64,000 bases of DNA from Streptomyces prunicolor NBRC 13075 (GCF_000367365.1 NZ_BARF01000057.1:1-64000); one strand, 5' to 3'; counted from the stretch's first letter, positions 1 through 9,208 are shown. Notes: generated by a model from the sequence alone, not told the origin. Made by a program: numbers and translations.

Positions 1-87
1 TGATTTGTGCCGACCCGGGGCCAGAAGTCGGACGGGCTGGATGTTGTCCGCACGCACTGAAGAGGCAAGCCCCCCTCCCGACTGCGC

Positions 88-483
88 CTACAAACCCGGC
101 AGCACCTGCGCGAAGAACTCCCTGTCCGCGTCGAACAGCGGAGTCATCGTCAGGAACTCCGCCGAGGTGACCCAGCGGACCTCGGAGACCTCGCCCGGGT
201 CGGGGACGATCGTGCCGTTGCCTGTTTCGGTGGCGGTCCACCAGTGGAGGCGGAAGGTGCCGTCGTCCGTCTCGGACTGCCAGACCTTGGACAGGGGGGA
301 GACCGTGAGGCCGACCTCCTCGTGGACCTCTCTGACCAGGGCCTCTTCCTGGGTCTCGCCGGGTTCCAGTTTGCCGCTGAGCGGGGCCCAGTAGCCGGAG
401 CGGGCCGAGTCGGGGCCGCGGCGGATGACCAGGACCCGGTCCGCTCGTCGGAGGACGGCGACGATCGCCTCACGCTGGGCCAA
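88..483 (-). CDS. NUDIX hydrolase
   Basis: 131-residue single-domain NUDIX hydrolase, likely cleaving a nucleoside diphosphate linked to another moiety in the cytosol; the substrate cannot be told. The Nudix box is visible around residues 38-60 (GKLEPGETQEEALVREVHEE then VGL), with the G-x5-E-x7-REVxEE pattern intact. I chose a TTG start at 483 because GGAG lies 6-7 nt upstream and overlaps the stop codon of the upstream methyltransferase gene (8 nt gap), implying coupling. Longer readings in this frame would run antiparallel through the methyltransferase gene and are not credible. Family sure, substrate unknown. Confidence 0.85.
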   Translation of the reverse strand: MAQREAIVAVLRRADRVLVIRRGPDSARSGYWAPLSGKLEPGETQEEALVREVHEEVGLTVSPLSKVWQSETDDGTFRLHWWTATETGNGTIVPDPGEVSEVRWVTSAEFLTMTPLFDADREFFAQVLPGL

Positions 484-491
484 GCGGGCTC

Positions 492-1310
492 CTAGAGTTC
501 GGGGCGGCCGGTGGCCACCGCGTAGAAGGCTACGGCAGCTGCGGCGCCGACGTTGAGGGAGTCGACGCCGTGGGCCATGGGGATGCGGACCCATTCGTCG
601 GCCGCCACCAGGGCTTGGGTCGACAGGCCGTCGCCCTCGGCGCCCAGCATCAGGGCGACCCGGTCCATGCGGTGCGGGGCCGCCTCGTCGAGGCTCTTCG
701 CCTTTTCGTCGGGAGTCAGGGCCAGCAGTGTGAAGCCTGCCTCTCGGACCGACTCCAAGCCCTTGGGCCAGCTGTCCAGGCGGGCGTACGGGACCGAGAA
801 GACCGCGCCCATCGAGACCTTCACGCTGCGGCGGTACAAAGGGTCCGCGCAGTCGGGAGACAGCAGGACCGCGTCCATGCCCAGGGCCGCCGCCGAGCGG
901 AAGATCGCGCCGATGTTGGTGTGGTCGTTGACCGACTCCATGACGACGACCCTGCGGGTGGTCTGGAGGAGTTCGTCCGCCGTGGGGAGCGGTTTGCGTT
1001 GCATGGAGGCGAGTGCGCCTCGGTGGACGTGGTAGCCCGTGACGCGTTCGGCCAACTCCGGGCTCACCGCGTAGACCGGGGCCGGGAGTTCGTCGATGAC
1101 GTCCCGCATGACGTCGACCCACTTCGCGGACAGCAGCATCGAACGCATCTCGTAGCCCGCGTCCTTGGCCCGTCTGATGACCTTCTCGCCCTCGGCGATG
1201 AACAGGCCCTCGGCCGGTTCGCGCTTGCGGCGCAGCTCTACGTCGGTCAGGCCCGTGTAATCACGCAGGCGCGGGTCGTCGGGATCCTCAACGGTGATGA
1301 GATCGGCCAC
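492..1310 (-). CDS. TrmH/SpoU-family RNA 2'-O-methyltransferase
   Basis: 272-residue SPOUT methyltransferase that would transfer a methyl group from SAM to a ribose 2'-OH in tRNA or rRNA. The three SpoU motifs are clear: NIGAIFRSAAALG at residues 132-144 with the catalytic Asn/Arg region, LMLGAEGDGLS near 222-232, and IPMAHGVDSLNVGAAAAV near 244-261, which forms the knot. The N-terminal ~110 residues look like the substrate-binding domain of TrmH/TsnR relatives. The start is GTG at 1310; the Shine-Dalgarno is weak. The NUDIX gene follows in the same transcript. Which nucleotide is modified cannot be inferred. Confidence 0.88.
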   Translation of the reverse strand: MADLITVEDPDDPRLRDYTGLTDVELRRKREPAEGLFIAEGEKVIRRAKDAGYEMRSMLLSAKWVDVMRDVIDELPAPVYAVSPELAERVTGYHVHRGALASMQRKPLPTADELLQTTRRVVVMESVNDHTNIGAIFRSAAALGMDAVLLSPDCADPLYRRSVKVSMGAVFSVPYARLDSWPKGLESVREAGFTLLALTPDEKAKSLDEAAPHRMDRVALMLGAEGDGLSTQALVAADEWVRIPMAHGVDSLNVGAAAAVAFYAVATGRPEL

Positions 1311-1392
1311 AGGGTGATACTGCCTTGTCCTGGGTGTGGTGCCAACGGCTGGGAACGGGTTGTGTTACCCGGGGTTACGCAGATGCCACGGA

Positions 1393-2625
1393 TTACGCGG
1401 AGGTCTTCGGGCCCACGGTGACCACCGCGCCGATGACGATCACCGCCGGCGGCTTCACGTCCTCGGCGCGTGCCGTCTCGCCGACCGTCGCGAGCGTTGC
1501 GTCCACGCGGCGCTGGGCGGCCGTCGTGCCCTCCTGGATCAGGGCGACGGGGGTGTCGGCCGACTTGCCGTGCGCGATCAGGGTTTCGGCGATCTTTCCG
1601 ATCTTGTCCACGCCCATGAGGATCACGAGGGTGCCGGTGAGCTTGGCGAGGGACGGCCAGTCGACCAGCGAACGCTCGTCGTCAGGGGCCACATGGCCGC
1701 TGACCACCGTGAACTCGTGTGCGACACCCCTGTGGGTGACGGGGATTCCGGCCGCGCCCGGTACCGAGATCGAGCTGGAGATGCCGGGTACGACCGTGCA
1801 CGGGATGCCTGCCTCGGCCAGCGCCTGGACCTCCTCCATGCCACGGCCGTAGACGAAGGGGTCGCCGCCCTTGAGGCGGACCACCGACTTGCCCTGCTTG
1901 GCGTGTTCGATCAGGGCGTTGTTGATGGCCTCCTGGGCCATGTAACGGCCGTAGGGGATCTTCGCCGCGTCGATCACCTCGACGTGCGGGGGGAGTTCGG
2001 CGAGGAGGTCGCGGGGGCCGAGGCGGTCGGCGATGACCACGTCGGCCTCCGCGAGGAGGCGGCGGCCGCGGACCGTGATCAGGTCCGGGTCGCCGGGGCC
2101 GCCGCCGACGAGGGCGACGCCCGGGGTGCGGGTGCGGTGGTGGGGGGCGACGAGGGTGCCGTCGCGCAGGCCCGCGACCACCGCGTCGCGGATCGCGGCG
2201 GTGTGGCGGGGGTCGCGGCCGCGCGCGTCCGTGGTGAGTACGGCGATCGTGACGCCCTCGCTGTGGCCCGTCGCCGGGGTCCATGCGGTGGCCTGGTCGG
2301 CGTCGTCGGAGCGGACGCACCAGACGCGGTGCGCTTCCGCCTCGGCGGAGGCCCGGTTGTTGGCTTCCGGGTCCGTGGTGGCGATCAGGGCGTACCAGGC
2401 GTTCGCCAGGTCGCCTTCCGCGTACGGGCGGCGCTCCCAGGTGATCTCGCCCGCGTCCGCCATCGCCTCCACGGAGGGGGTCGCTTCGGGAGATACGAGG
2501 GTGATGTCCGCGCCTGCCGCGATCAGCGCGGGGAGGCGGCGTTGGGCGACCTGGCCGCCGCCGAGGACGACGACCCTGCGGCCGGTGAGGCGGAGGCCTA
2601 CGGGGTAGGCGGGATTTTCGGCCAT
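1393..2625 (-). CDS. cobA: Siroheme synthase / uroporphyrinogen-III C-methyltransferase (CysG-like fusion)
   Basis: 410 residues with two domains. Residues ~8-155 are a Rossmann precorrin-2 dehydrogenase/ferrochelatase-like module (VVVLGGGQVAQRR). Residues ~165-400 are a SUMT domain with the hallmark VALVGGGPGDPDLITVRG and the VVRLKGGDPFVYGRGMEE motif. It would methylate uroporphyrinogen III twice to precorrin-2 and oxidise it to sirohydrochlorin, feeding siroheme and cobalamin. ATG start at 2625. It lies downstream of the bluB-cobT gene but is separated from it by a strong terminator, so it probably has its own promoter in 2626-2717. Could be named cysG or cobA; whether the ferrochelatase activity is intact is not clear. 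Confidence 0.9.
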   Translation of the reverse strand: MAENPAYPVGLRLTGRRVVVLGGGQVAQRRLPALIAAGADITLVSPEATPSVEAMADAGEITWERRPYAEGDLANAWYALIATTDPEANNRASAEAEAHRVWCVRSDDADQATAWTPATGHSEGVTIAVLTTDARGRDPRHTAAIRDAVVAGLRDGTLVAPHHRTRTPGVALVGGGPGDPDLITVRGRRLLAEADVVIADRLGPRDLLAELPPHVEVIDAAKIPYGRYMAQEAINNALIEHAKQGKSVVRLKGGDPFVYGRGMEEVQALAEAGIPCTVVPGISSSISVPGAAGIPVTHRGVAHEFTVVSGHVAPDDERSLVDWPSLAKLTGTLVILMGVDKIGKIAETLIAHGKSADTPVALIQEGTTAAQRRVDATLATVGETARAEDVKPPAVIVIGAVVTVGPKTSA

Positions 2626-2717
2626 GAGGGTGCGGCTCCTCGGACGGGCGTGCGGTGGGCGCTACGGCTCTGGAGCGGCCCTGACGTGCGGATTTTAGAG
2701 TGCGTTCAGCGTACGGC

Positions 2718-2761
2718 GGGGGTGGGGTGGGCGCGACGGAACGCGTGCCCACCCCACCCCC
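2718..2761 (-). terminator. Intrinsic terminator-type hairpin after bluB-cobT
   Basis: Perfect 15-bp inverted repeat (gggggtggggtgggc at 2718-2732 against its complement at 2747-2761, loop 14 nt). It lies 13 nt downstream of the cobT stop codon. There is no clear U-tract, which is usual in Streptomyces. Confidence 0.8.
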
Positions 2762-2774
2762 GGTCCGGGTCGGT

Positions 2775-5700
2775 CTACTTCTCGGTGACGCCGGCCGAGT
2801 CGAATGTCGCCACCTCGTGCATCGCCCGCGCCGTGCTCTGCACCAGCGGCAGGGCCAGCAGCGCGCCCGTGCCCTCGCCGAGGCGGAGGTCCAGGTCGAC
2901 CAAGGGGCGCAGGCCGAGCTTGTTGAGCGCGGCCACGTGACCGGGTTCGGCGCTGCGGTGGCCCGCGATGCAGGCCGCGAGGACCTCGGGCGCGATCGCG
3001 CGGGCCACGAGAGCCGCCGCGCCCGCGCTGACGCCGTCCAGGATCACCGGCGTACGCAGGGACGCGCCGCCGAGCAACAGGCCGACCATGGCCGCGTGTT
3101 CGAAGCCGCCGACCGCGGCGAGGACGCCGATGGGGTCGGCCGGGTCCGGCTGGTGGAGTTCGATCGCGCGGCGCACGACCTCCGTCTTGCGGGCGAGGGT
3201 CTCGTCGTTGATGCCGGTGCCCCTGCCCGTCACCTCCGCCGGGTCGGTGTCCGTGAAGACCGAGATCAGGGCTGCGGACGCCGTCGTGTTCGCGATGCCC
3301 ATCTCACCTGTGAGCAAAGCCTTGTTGCCGGCCGCCACCAGGTCGCGGGCCGTCTCGATGCCCACCTCGATGGCCTGCTTGGCCTCCTCGCGGGACATCG
3401 CCGGACCGGTCGTCATGTCGGACGTACCGGCGCGGATCTTGCGGGGCAACAGGCCTGGCGTTGCCGGGAGTTCGGAGGCCACGCCGACATCCACGACGCA
3501 CACCTCGGCGCCCACCTGGCTCGCGAAGGCGTTGCAAACCGCCCCGCCGCCAAGGAAGTTGGCGACCATCTGGGCCGTGACCTCCTGCGGCCAGGGGGTG
3601 ACGCCCTGCGCGTGCACACCGTGGTCGCCGGCGAAGATCGCGACGGCCGCGGGCTCCGGGATCGGCGGCGGGCACTGGCGGGACAGGCCGGACAGCTGCG
3701 CGGAGATGATCTCCAGCATGCCGAGCGAGCCCGGCGGCTTCGTCATCCGCTTCTGCCGCTCCCACGCCTCGCCGAGCGCCTTCGCGTCCAGCGGGCGGAT
3801 ACCGGCGACGGTCTCGGCGAGCAGATCGTGCGGGTCCTCGCCGGGCAGCGCCCGACGGCCGTACGTCTCCTCGTGCACGACCCACGACAGCGGGCGGCGC
3901 TTGGACCAGCCGGCCTGCATCAGCTCGGGCTCGTCCGGGAACTCGTCGACGTAGCCGACGCAGAGGTACGCGATGACCTCCAGGTGCTCCGGCAGGCCGA
4001 GCGCGCGGACCATCTCGCGCTCGTCGAAGAAGCTGACCCAGCCGACGCCGAGGCCCTCGGCGCGGGCGGCGAGCCAGAGGTTCTCGACGGCGAGGGCGGC
4101 GGAGTACGGCGCCATCTGCGGCTGGGTGTGGCGGCCGAGGGTGTGGCGGCCGCCGCGGGTCGGGTCGGCGGTGACGACGATGTTCACCGGGGTGTCGAGG
4201 ATGGCCTCGATCTTCAGTTCCTTGAACTGCTTCGCCCTGCCCTTCGGCAGCGACTTCGCGTACGCCTCGCGCTGGCTCTGGGCGAGTTCGTGCATGTTCC
4301 GGCGGGTGTCGGCGGAACGGATGACCACGAAGTCCCACGGCTGCGAGTGGCCGACGGACGGCGCGGTGTGCGCCGCCTCCAGGACGCGCAGCAGCACGTC
4401 GTGCGGGATCGGGTCGCTGCGGAAGCCGTTGCGGATATCCCGACGCTCGCGCATCACCTTGAGCACGGCCTCGCGCTCGGCGTCGTTGTAGGCGGGTGCG
4501 GCAGGGCCGGTGGACTCTCGTACCTCTTCCACTGCGGCCGTGCTCTCTTCTTCCTGGTCGGCGGCCCGGGTGTCCAGGTCCTCCGCGTGCTGTACGAGTT
4601 CCGGTTCGAGCTCCGAGCCGGGGTCCGCCTCGCGGGGCGCGGGGACGGCGGCGAAGGCGTCCTCTGTGCCGCCCACTTGCTGCGCCGGTTGCTCCTCGGC
4701 GGGGAGGGTCAGCGGGTGCGGCGGGGTCGGTGCGAGGTGCGGGGTGGTGGGCACGGAGCCTTCCACCGGGACGAAACGGCCCAGGGAGTCGTCCGGGTGG
4801 GGCTGCGGCTGGAGCTGCAACTCCGGCTGCGGCTCCGGCTCCGATGGGGCAGCGGCCGGGAAGGCGGCATCCTCGGGGGCTGTCGGCTCCGTCACATGGA
4901 ATTCGGCGGCTACGACGGGCTCGGGGGCCGGAGTTGCTTCGGCCTCGGGGACGGCAAGGGGTACGACCTCGGGGGTGAGAGGTGCCTCAACTCCCGCGAA
5001 AGCGACCGGAGTTGGCCCGACTTCCTGAATATCGTCAGCGGTCTCGTCGACCGGGGTGATCTCGTGAGCGTGCGGGGCCTCGAGAACCTGGTCGGGGGCA
5101 AGGACGACGGGGACGGGGGCGTACGCGACGTCCTCTGCCTGGACCGGCTCCGGGGCGAGTACCTCTTCGGGGATCTGGTCAGGGATGACTACGGCTTCAG
5201 GTGCGGGGTGGAAGGCGGGGGCCGGGTCGACGGCTTGCGGGAGGACGTCTTCGGGAGCCTGGTCGACGCCGTACGCGAGTCCGGTCTCGGGACCCGCCTC
5301 GGCGCCGAAGGGCTCAGCGGCCTGAGCGAACGCCGGCTCCGCAACCTGCTCGGCACCGTGGACCGCCTCGGCCTCAGCGCCCTGCTCGTCAGCGGTGCCC
5401 TGCTCGTCAACGGCAGCGAACCCGGCGTCGAAGCCCTCTCCGGTTCCCGCCACGCCAACGGCCTCCGGCAGCACCTGGCCCTCGGAAGCGAACGCCCCCT
5501 CGGAACCCGGCACGATCTCGAACTCCGGCGTGGCATCGGCCCCCGGCGCGACCTCGGTCCCCGGCACGGCGGCCTCCGCCTCCGGCGCAACCTCCGTACC
5601 CGGCACGGCAACCGCAGCGGCGACCTGCTCCGGCTCCTGCCCGGCGTTCACAGCAAACGCGTCCTCGGCCACCGGGTCAGCCACCAGGGCACCCGCGCCC

Positions 5701-6701
5701 TCCGGCACGTACCCGGCGTCAACACCGTGTCCGTCGCCGCCCGGCGCGAACCCCGCCTCGGGGCCCTGCTCATCCACCGGCGCCTGAACCTGCACCTGAA
5801 CCTGCGCTGGTGACTGCTCCGGTACCTGCGCCTGGTCCTTCCCGGCGATCAAACCCTCGGCGCCCTCCGGCAGTTGGCCCGCCTCGGGAACACCGGCGTT
5901 TCCGGAACTCTCCGTGCTCACGTGGGCAAACGCAGCGGCAGGCTCCCCCGCGAACGACTGCCCATGCCCCTGCCAGGCTCCACCGGCATCGGGAGCCTGC
6001 GCCAAGCCGGCACCCGTACCTGTACTTACGCCAACGCTCTTGACCGGATCCGGCTCAGGCACGACAACCCCGGCGTCCAAGGCCATGGCGATGCCACCGC
6101 CGACGGACCCACCCGCCGATTCGCCAACCGGAACAACCGTTTCCGCTCCCTGCACCCCTGCGCTCACCGGAACCTGCGCGCCCCAGGGAGCCGCGCCCTG
6201 CGGGGGCAGGTCGCGGAGTTGGGGTGCGTCGAAGTACTCGGGGCCGGTCGTCGGCGGGCCCTGCTGCCGTACCGGCGCGCCCGCGGGGCCTCGGTCGGCG
6301 AGGGAGCGGACCGGGCTCGCGGAGGTGTCGGGGAGGGGCGGGCCGAGGTGCAGCGGGCGGCGCGGCGGAACCGGCGCGGGCGGCGGCGATGCGGGCAGCC
6401 GGACGCCACCCAGATCGACCGAACCGCTGTCACGGCCGGCGGTCTCATGCGGACCGGGCTCATGCGCGGCGGCCTCGTGCGGAGCGGGCTCCTGGACCGT
6501 CTCGACGACGGGCTCGGGGGTGGGGGGCGGGACCTCGTTGCCCCAGGCGCCCTGGGCGCCCGGCAGCAGCAACAGGTCCTCGTCCTCGGCGGGGGTCTCG
6601 GAGAGGTAGGTGTACGCGCCGTGCGCGGGAACGCCTGGCTGTTCCACCATGCCTGCGTTCTCCGGCAGCCCCTCGGCCGGGATCTGGCCGGTGTCGGTCA
6701 T
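2775..6701 (-). CDS. cobT: BluB-like nitroreductase fused to CobT, with a ~735-residue low-complexity N-terminus
   Basis: 1308 residues. The C-terminal third (about 955-1308) is nicotinate-nucleotide:dimethylbenzimidazole phosphoribosyltransferase, with KPPGSLG, AGDHGV, GEMGIANTT and the acidic-rich C-terminal core; it activates the lower ligand of cobalamin. Residues ~737-953 match BluB, the flavin-destroying nitroreductase fold that makes 5,6-dimethylbenzimidazole (RRDIRNGF, AAHTAPSVGHSQPWDF). Thus synthesis and activation of DMB sit in one chain. Residues 1-735 are Pro/Ala/Glu/Val/Gly-rich, with no recognisable domain and many PGTEVAPE-type echoes, probably disordered. The start is ATG at 6701 with AAGGGG 5 nt upstream; a longer reading to 6836 lacks a ribosome site. 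The same fusion is known from Streptomyces, as far as I recall. Confidence 0.9.
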   Translation of the reverse strand: MTDTGQIPAEGLPENAGMVEQPGVPAHGAYTYLSETPAEDEDLLLLPGAQGAWGNEVPPPTPEPVVETVQEPAPHEAAAHEPGPHETAGRDSGSVDLGGVRLPASPPPAPVPPRRPLHLGPPLPDTSASPVRSLADRGPAGAPVRQQGPPTTGPEYFDAPQLRDLPPQGAAPWGAQVPVSAGVQGAETVVPVGESAGGSVGGGIAMALDAGVVVPEPDPVKSVGVSTGTGAGLAQAPDAGGAWQGHGQSFAGEPAAAFAHVSTESSGNAGVPEAGQLPEGAEGLIAGKDQAQVPEQSPAQVQVQVQAPVDEQGPEAGFAPGGDGHGVDAGYVPEGAGALVADPVAEDAFAVNAGQEPEQVAAAVAVPGTEVAPEAEAAVPGTEVAPGADATPEFEIVPGSEGAFASEGQVLPEAVGVAGTGEGFDAGFAAVDEQGTADEQGAEAEAVHGAEQVAEPAFAQAAEPFGAEAGPETGLAYGVDQAPEDVLPQAVDPAPAFHPAPEAVVIPDQIPEEVLAPEPVQAEDVAYAPVPVVLAPDQVLEAPHAHEITPVDETADDIQEVGPTPVAFAGVEAPLTPEVVPLAVPEAEATPAPEPVVAAEFHVTEPTAPEDAAFPAAAPSEPEPQPELQLQPQPHPDDSLGRFVPVEGSVPTTPHLAPTPPHPLTLPAEEQPAQQVGGTEDAFAAVPAPREADPGSELEPELVQHAEDLDTRAADQEEESTAAVEEVRESTGPAAPAYNDAEREAVLKVMRERRDIRNGFRSDPIPHDVLLRVLEAAHTAPSVGHSQPWDFVVIRSADTRRNMHELAQSQREAYAKSLPKGRAKQFKELKIEAILDTPVNIVVTADPTRGGRHTLGRHTQPQMAPYSAALAVENLWLAARAEGLGVGWVSFFDEREMVRALGLPEHLEVIAYLCVGYVDEFPDEPELMQAGWSKRRPLSWVVHEETYGRRALPGEDPHDLLAETVAGIRPLDAKALGEAWERQKRMTKPPGSLGMLEIISAQLSGLSRQCPPPIPEPAAVAIFAGDHGVHAQGVTPWPQEVTAQMVANFLGGGAVCNAFASQVGAEVCVVDVGVASELPATPGLLPRKIRAGTSDMTTGPAMSREEAKQAIEVGIETARDLVAAGNKALLTGEMGIANTTASAALISVFTDTDPAEVTGRGTGINDETLARKTEVVRRAIELHQPDPADPIGVLAAVGGFEHAAMVGLLLGGASLRTPVILDGVSAGAAALVARAIAPEVLAACIAGHRSAEPGHVAALNKLGLRPLVDLDLRLGEGTGALLALPLVQSTARAMHEVATFDSAGVTEK

Positions 6702-7085
6702 GCGTACCCCTTGCCCATCGGTTAGTGCTTCTACGACCCGCTCACCGGGAACGGCGCACCGACCGCCCCGCAGTGGAGAACGAGCGTGCCTGTCCAGCGG
6801 CACGAACGACCCGACGCCAAAAAGCGACAAAGCCATTTAGACGACAAAGCCATTGACTGGCATTGTCGCGGCCGTTGCGCCGTCGCGACAGGTTGACCCG
6901 CGACGGCCCGCTGTGGACTGCGCCACGTTGCGCGTCCTCCGGTTCCGCCGTACCACACTCACCCCAAAACGGGCGGGTTTTCCGGACATTGACGAACGAA
7001 GTGCCGGGTCACCCGATGCGGTACAACAGTCCGCCAGCCTACCGCGCGCAGTACGACAACAGGATCACGGGGACGGTTCGAGGGG
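6702..7085. other. Upstream region of bluB-cobT (384 bp, no gene)
   Basis: Non-coding on both strands by codon pattern. It holds the palindrome at 6842-6868 and a direct repeat of CGACAAAGCCATT at 6825-6837 and 6842-6854. I looked for a cobalamin riboswitch (B12 box and the surrounding stems) on the minus strand and could not find one. Confidence 0.6.
6842..6868. promoter_or_regulatory. 27-bp near-perfect palindrome in the cobT leader
   Basis: CGACAA-A-GCCA-TTGAC-TGGC-A-TTGTCG: arms of 6 and 4 bp pair around one mismatch with a 5-nt centre. One arm (CGACAAAGCCATT) is repeated directly 17 bp away at 6825-6837. Centre lies ~154 bp upstream of the cobT start. Could be an operator for a dimeric regulator or a leader hairpin; no known consensus fits. 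Confidence 0.5.
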
Positions 7086-8309
7086 TCAGGAAACGCGCTC
7101 CGGAAGGAGGCCGCTGAGCAGGAACGCGACGCTCCGTTCCGTCTCCGTCCAGGCCCTGGTGTCGAGTTCGACGGACTGGAGGAGGGCGCACTCGACGTGG
7201 TAGCCGTGCTCCGTGAGGTCGCGGCCGACGAGTTCCGCCTCGTCGCGGGTCGAGGCGTGCGCCACGATGCGCTGCGGGCGCCGGTCGGCGACCGCGGAGA
7301 CGACGGCCACTCCCCCGCCGCCGACCCGTACTACGTCAGGTTCGGGGAGGTTCTCCAGGATGTGCGGGGCGTCGCCCTGGACGATCTGGAGGTGCACGCC
7401 GAAGCTGCGTGCCGCGGAGTCGGTGCGGGTGCAGGCCTGGGTGTCGCGGTCGACGGCGATGACGGCTGCTCCGGCGCGGGCCGCCTCGATGGCGAAGGCG
7501 CCGCTGCCGCAGCCGATGTCCCACACCAGGTCTCCGACGCGCGGGCCCAGGCGGGCGAGTTGGGCGGCCCGGAGCAGATCCGTCTCACCTTCGCCGAGCT
7601 CGCCGCCGTAGGCCTCGGCGGGCAGGGTCCAGCCGCGGGCGACGGCGGCCGGGTCGCGGCCGGCGATCCAGCCCTCGCCGCTGGTTTTGGGGACGGCCGG
7701 GCCGACCGGGCCGCCCATGACGATGACGACGTTGGGGTCGCGCCAGGTGCGGTCGGCGGCCTTGTCGGAGGTGAGGACGGTGACCTGCTCGTGCTCGGTG
7801 CCGAGTTCCTCGCAGATGACGAAGGTGCGGTGGACGCCCTCCATGAGGAGACCGAGTTCGGCGGGGCCGGCGCCCGGTGAGGTGAGGACGGCGACCTTTG
7901 TGTGGGCCCGGCACACGTTCACCGCGCGTCGCAGGGTGCGCCTGTGTGCGACCACCACTTGTGCGTCGTCCCAGGGCATACCGGCGCGGGCGAAGGCGGC
8001 GGCCACGGAGGAGACCGCGGGGACGACTTCGACCTCCAGGCCGAACTCGGGGTCGTGCAGGGTCCGTACGACGCCGAAGAAGCCCGGATCCCCGTCGGCG
8101 AACACCACCGCCGTGCCGCGGTGCCCGGCGATGCGGCGGGCGGCGAGGGCGACGCTGCCGAGGCGGATGCGCTCGGCGCGCTCCGGTACCTCGGGGAGCG
8201 AGAGATGGTGGGGTGCGCCGGCCACCAGGGTGGCGGCCGCGAGGGCGGAGCGTGCCGCGGCGGTCAGCGGAGAGCCGTCCCAGCCGATCACCGTGACGCG
8301 GTCGGCCAT
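7086..8309 (-). CDS. cobL: Precorrin-6Y C5,15-methyltransferase (decarboxylating), CbiE-CbiT fusion
   Basis: 407 residues. The N-terminal half (~1-205) is a tetrapyrrole methylase of the CbiE type (VTVIGWDGSPLTAAARSAL, GDPGFFGVVRTL). The C-terminal half (~225-400) is a class I SAM methyltransferase of the CbiT type (LVWDIGCGSGAFAIEAARAG, VDRDTQACTRT). Together they would methylate precorrin-6B at C5 and C15 and remove the C12 acetate carboxyl. ATG start at 8309 with GGAG ~10 nt upstream. A reading extending to 8564 would overlap the 3' end of the acetyltransferase gene and is not needed. It precedes bluB-cobT on the same strand with a 384-bp gap, so the two are probably separate transcripts. 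Confidence 0.93.
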   Translation of the reverse strand: MADRVTVIGWDGSPLTAAARSALAAATLVAGAPHHLSLPEVPERAERIRLGSVALAARRIAGHRGTAVVFADGDPGFFGVVRTLHDPEFGLEVEVVPAVSSVAAAFARAGMPWDDAQVVVAHRRTLRRAVNVCRAHTKVAVLTSPGAGPAELGLLMEGVHRTFVICEELGTEHEQVTVLTSDKAADRTWRDPNVVIVMGGPVGPAVPKTSGEGWIAGRDPAAVARGWTLPAEAYGGELGEGETDLLRAAQLARLGPRVGDLVWDIGCGSGAFAIEAARAGAAVIAVDRDTQACTRTDSAARSFGVHLQIVQGDAPHILENLPEPDVVRVGGGGVAVVSAVADRRPQRIVAHASTRDEAELVGRDLTEHGYHVECALLQSVELDTRAWTETERSVAFLLSGLLPERVS

Positions 8310-8424
8310 CGTCGTCAGTCTCCAGGGGTAATTCGCAGGTCGTCGGGGAAAGCGGCCCGTACGCGGGCACCGTGAGGGTACCTGGTGCGGCTGGGCGGTG
8401 CTCCCTGGGCTGTACCCGCCGGTT

Positions 8425-9063
8425 TCAGTTCCAGTCGGCGAACGACGTGAAACCGTCGACGTCTTCGAGCTGTTCGGCCGTGCCCTCCAGGTCCTCGGGG
8501 AGGAGGCTCCACACGATGAAGTCGGTGCGGACGTCGGTCCAGGTGCCGTCGTCGCCGTGGACATGCGCTATGCACGCGCCCCGCAGGACGCCCTCGCTGA
8601 TGCAGCCGATCTTCTGGGCCACCTGCTGGGAGGCCGTGTTGTCGGCGGCGGTGCGCAGTTCGATGCGCTCCAACTTCTGGTCCCCGAACAGCCATTGGGC
8701 GGTGGCGAGCGCGGCCTCGGATGCGTAGCCCTCACCGCGGGCCCAGGGCGCGATGATGTACGACAGCTCGGTGGACCTGATGTGCCAGTCGGTCTTGGTG
8801 AGTTGGACGATGCCGACCAGCCGTTGGGTGAGGAACTCGGTGACGGCGAGGTCGAGGCCGCGGCCCGAAGTGCGTTCGTCGGGCGCGTACTCGGTGATCC
8901 AACGGCGGGCCCGGGCCTCGGTGTAGGGCTGGGGGACGTCGGTCCAGGACCCGACCTGCTCGTCGTTCATCATCTCCGTCAGCGCGGGGATGTCGTCCTC
9001 GTCGAGGGGCCGCAGCACCAACCGCTCCGTGCTGATGGAGATGTTGGGGAAGGTGCTCGTCAT
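8425..9063 (-). CDS. GNAT N-acetyltransferase (RimJ/RimL type)
   Basis: 212-residue GNAT of the RimJ/RimL-like group: it starts with ISTERLVLRPLDEDD, typical of that group, and has the acetyl-CoA loop IAPWARGEGYASEAAL with the R/Q-x-x-G-x-G/A pattern. Substrate could be a protein N-terminus or a small amine. ATG start at 9063 with GGAG 7 nt upstream. Stands alone between metQ and cobL; the C-terminal ~25 residues are an acidic tail. Confidence 0.88.
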   Translation of the reverse strand: MTSTFPNISISTERLVLRPLDEDDIPALTEMMNDEQVGSWTDVPQPYTEARARRWITEYAPDERTSGRGLDLAVTEFLTQRLVGIVQLTKTDWHIRSTELSYIIAPWARGEGYASEAALATAQWLFGDQKLERIELRTAADNTASQQVAQKIGCISEGVLRGACIAHVHGDDGTWTDVRTDFIVWSLLPEDLEGTAEQLEDVDGFTSFADWN

Positions 9064-9143
9064 GCGCCGCTCCGTAACCTTCGGAAAATGTTCCGGGCCT
9101 ACCTGAACTGCCCAGCATGCAGCATGAAAGCAGGGAACCGCAT

Positions 9144-9180
9144 CACGGGGTCCACTCATCGTGAGGGCGTGGACCCCGTG
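9144..9180 (-). terminator. Terminator hairpin after the metNIQQ operon
   Basis: Perfect 12-bp inverted repeat (CACGGGGTCCAC at 9144-9155 and its complement at 9169-9180), loop 13 nt, 28 nt downstream of the last metQ stop. Confidence 0.75.
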
Positions 9181-9208
9181 CGTGGTGATACGCCGTATAC
9201 GCCCCCCG

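Noticed and set aside
1..87. Coding fragment at the left window edge
   Set aside because: A small plus-strand frame from base 5 runs antisense to the NUDIX gene and has no motifs; the first 87 bp look intergenic.
2700..5813. 1037-residue plus-strand open frame opposite bluB-cobT
   Set aside because: Low-complexity mirror of the minus-strand coding pattern; the minus strand has recognisable BluB and CobT domains.
6702..7085. Possible cobalamin riboswitch upstream of bluB-cobT
   Set aside because: No B12-box or conserved cobalamin-element core found by eye; a palindrome is present instead.
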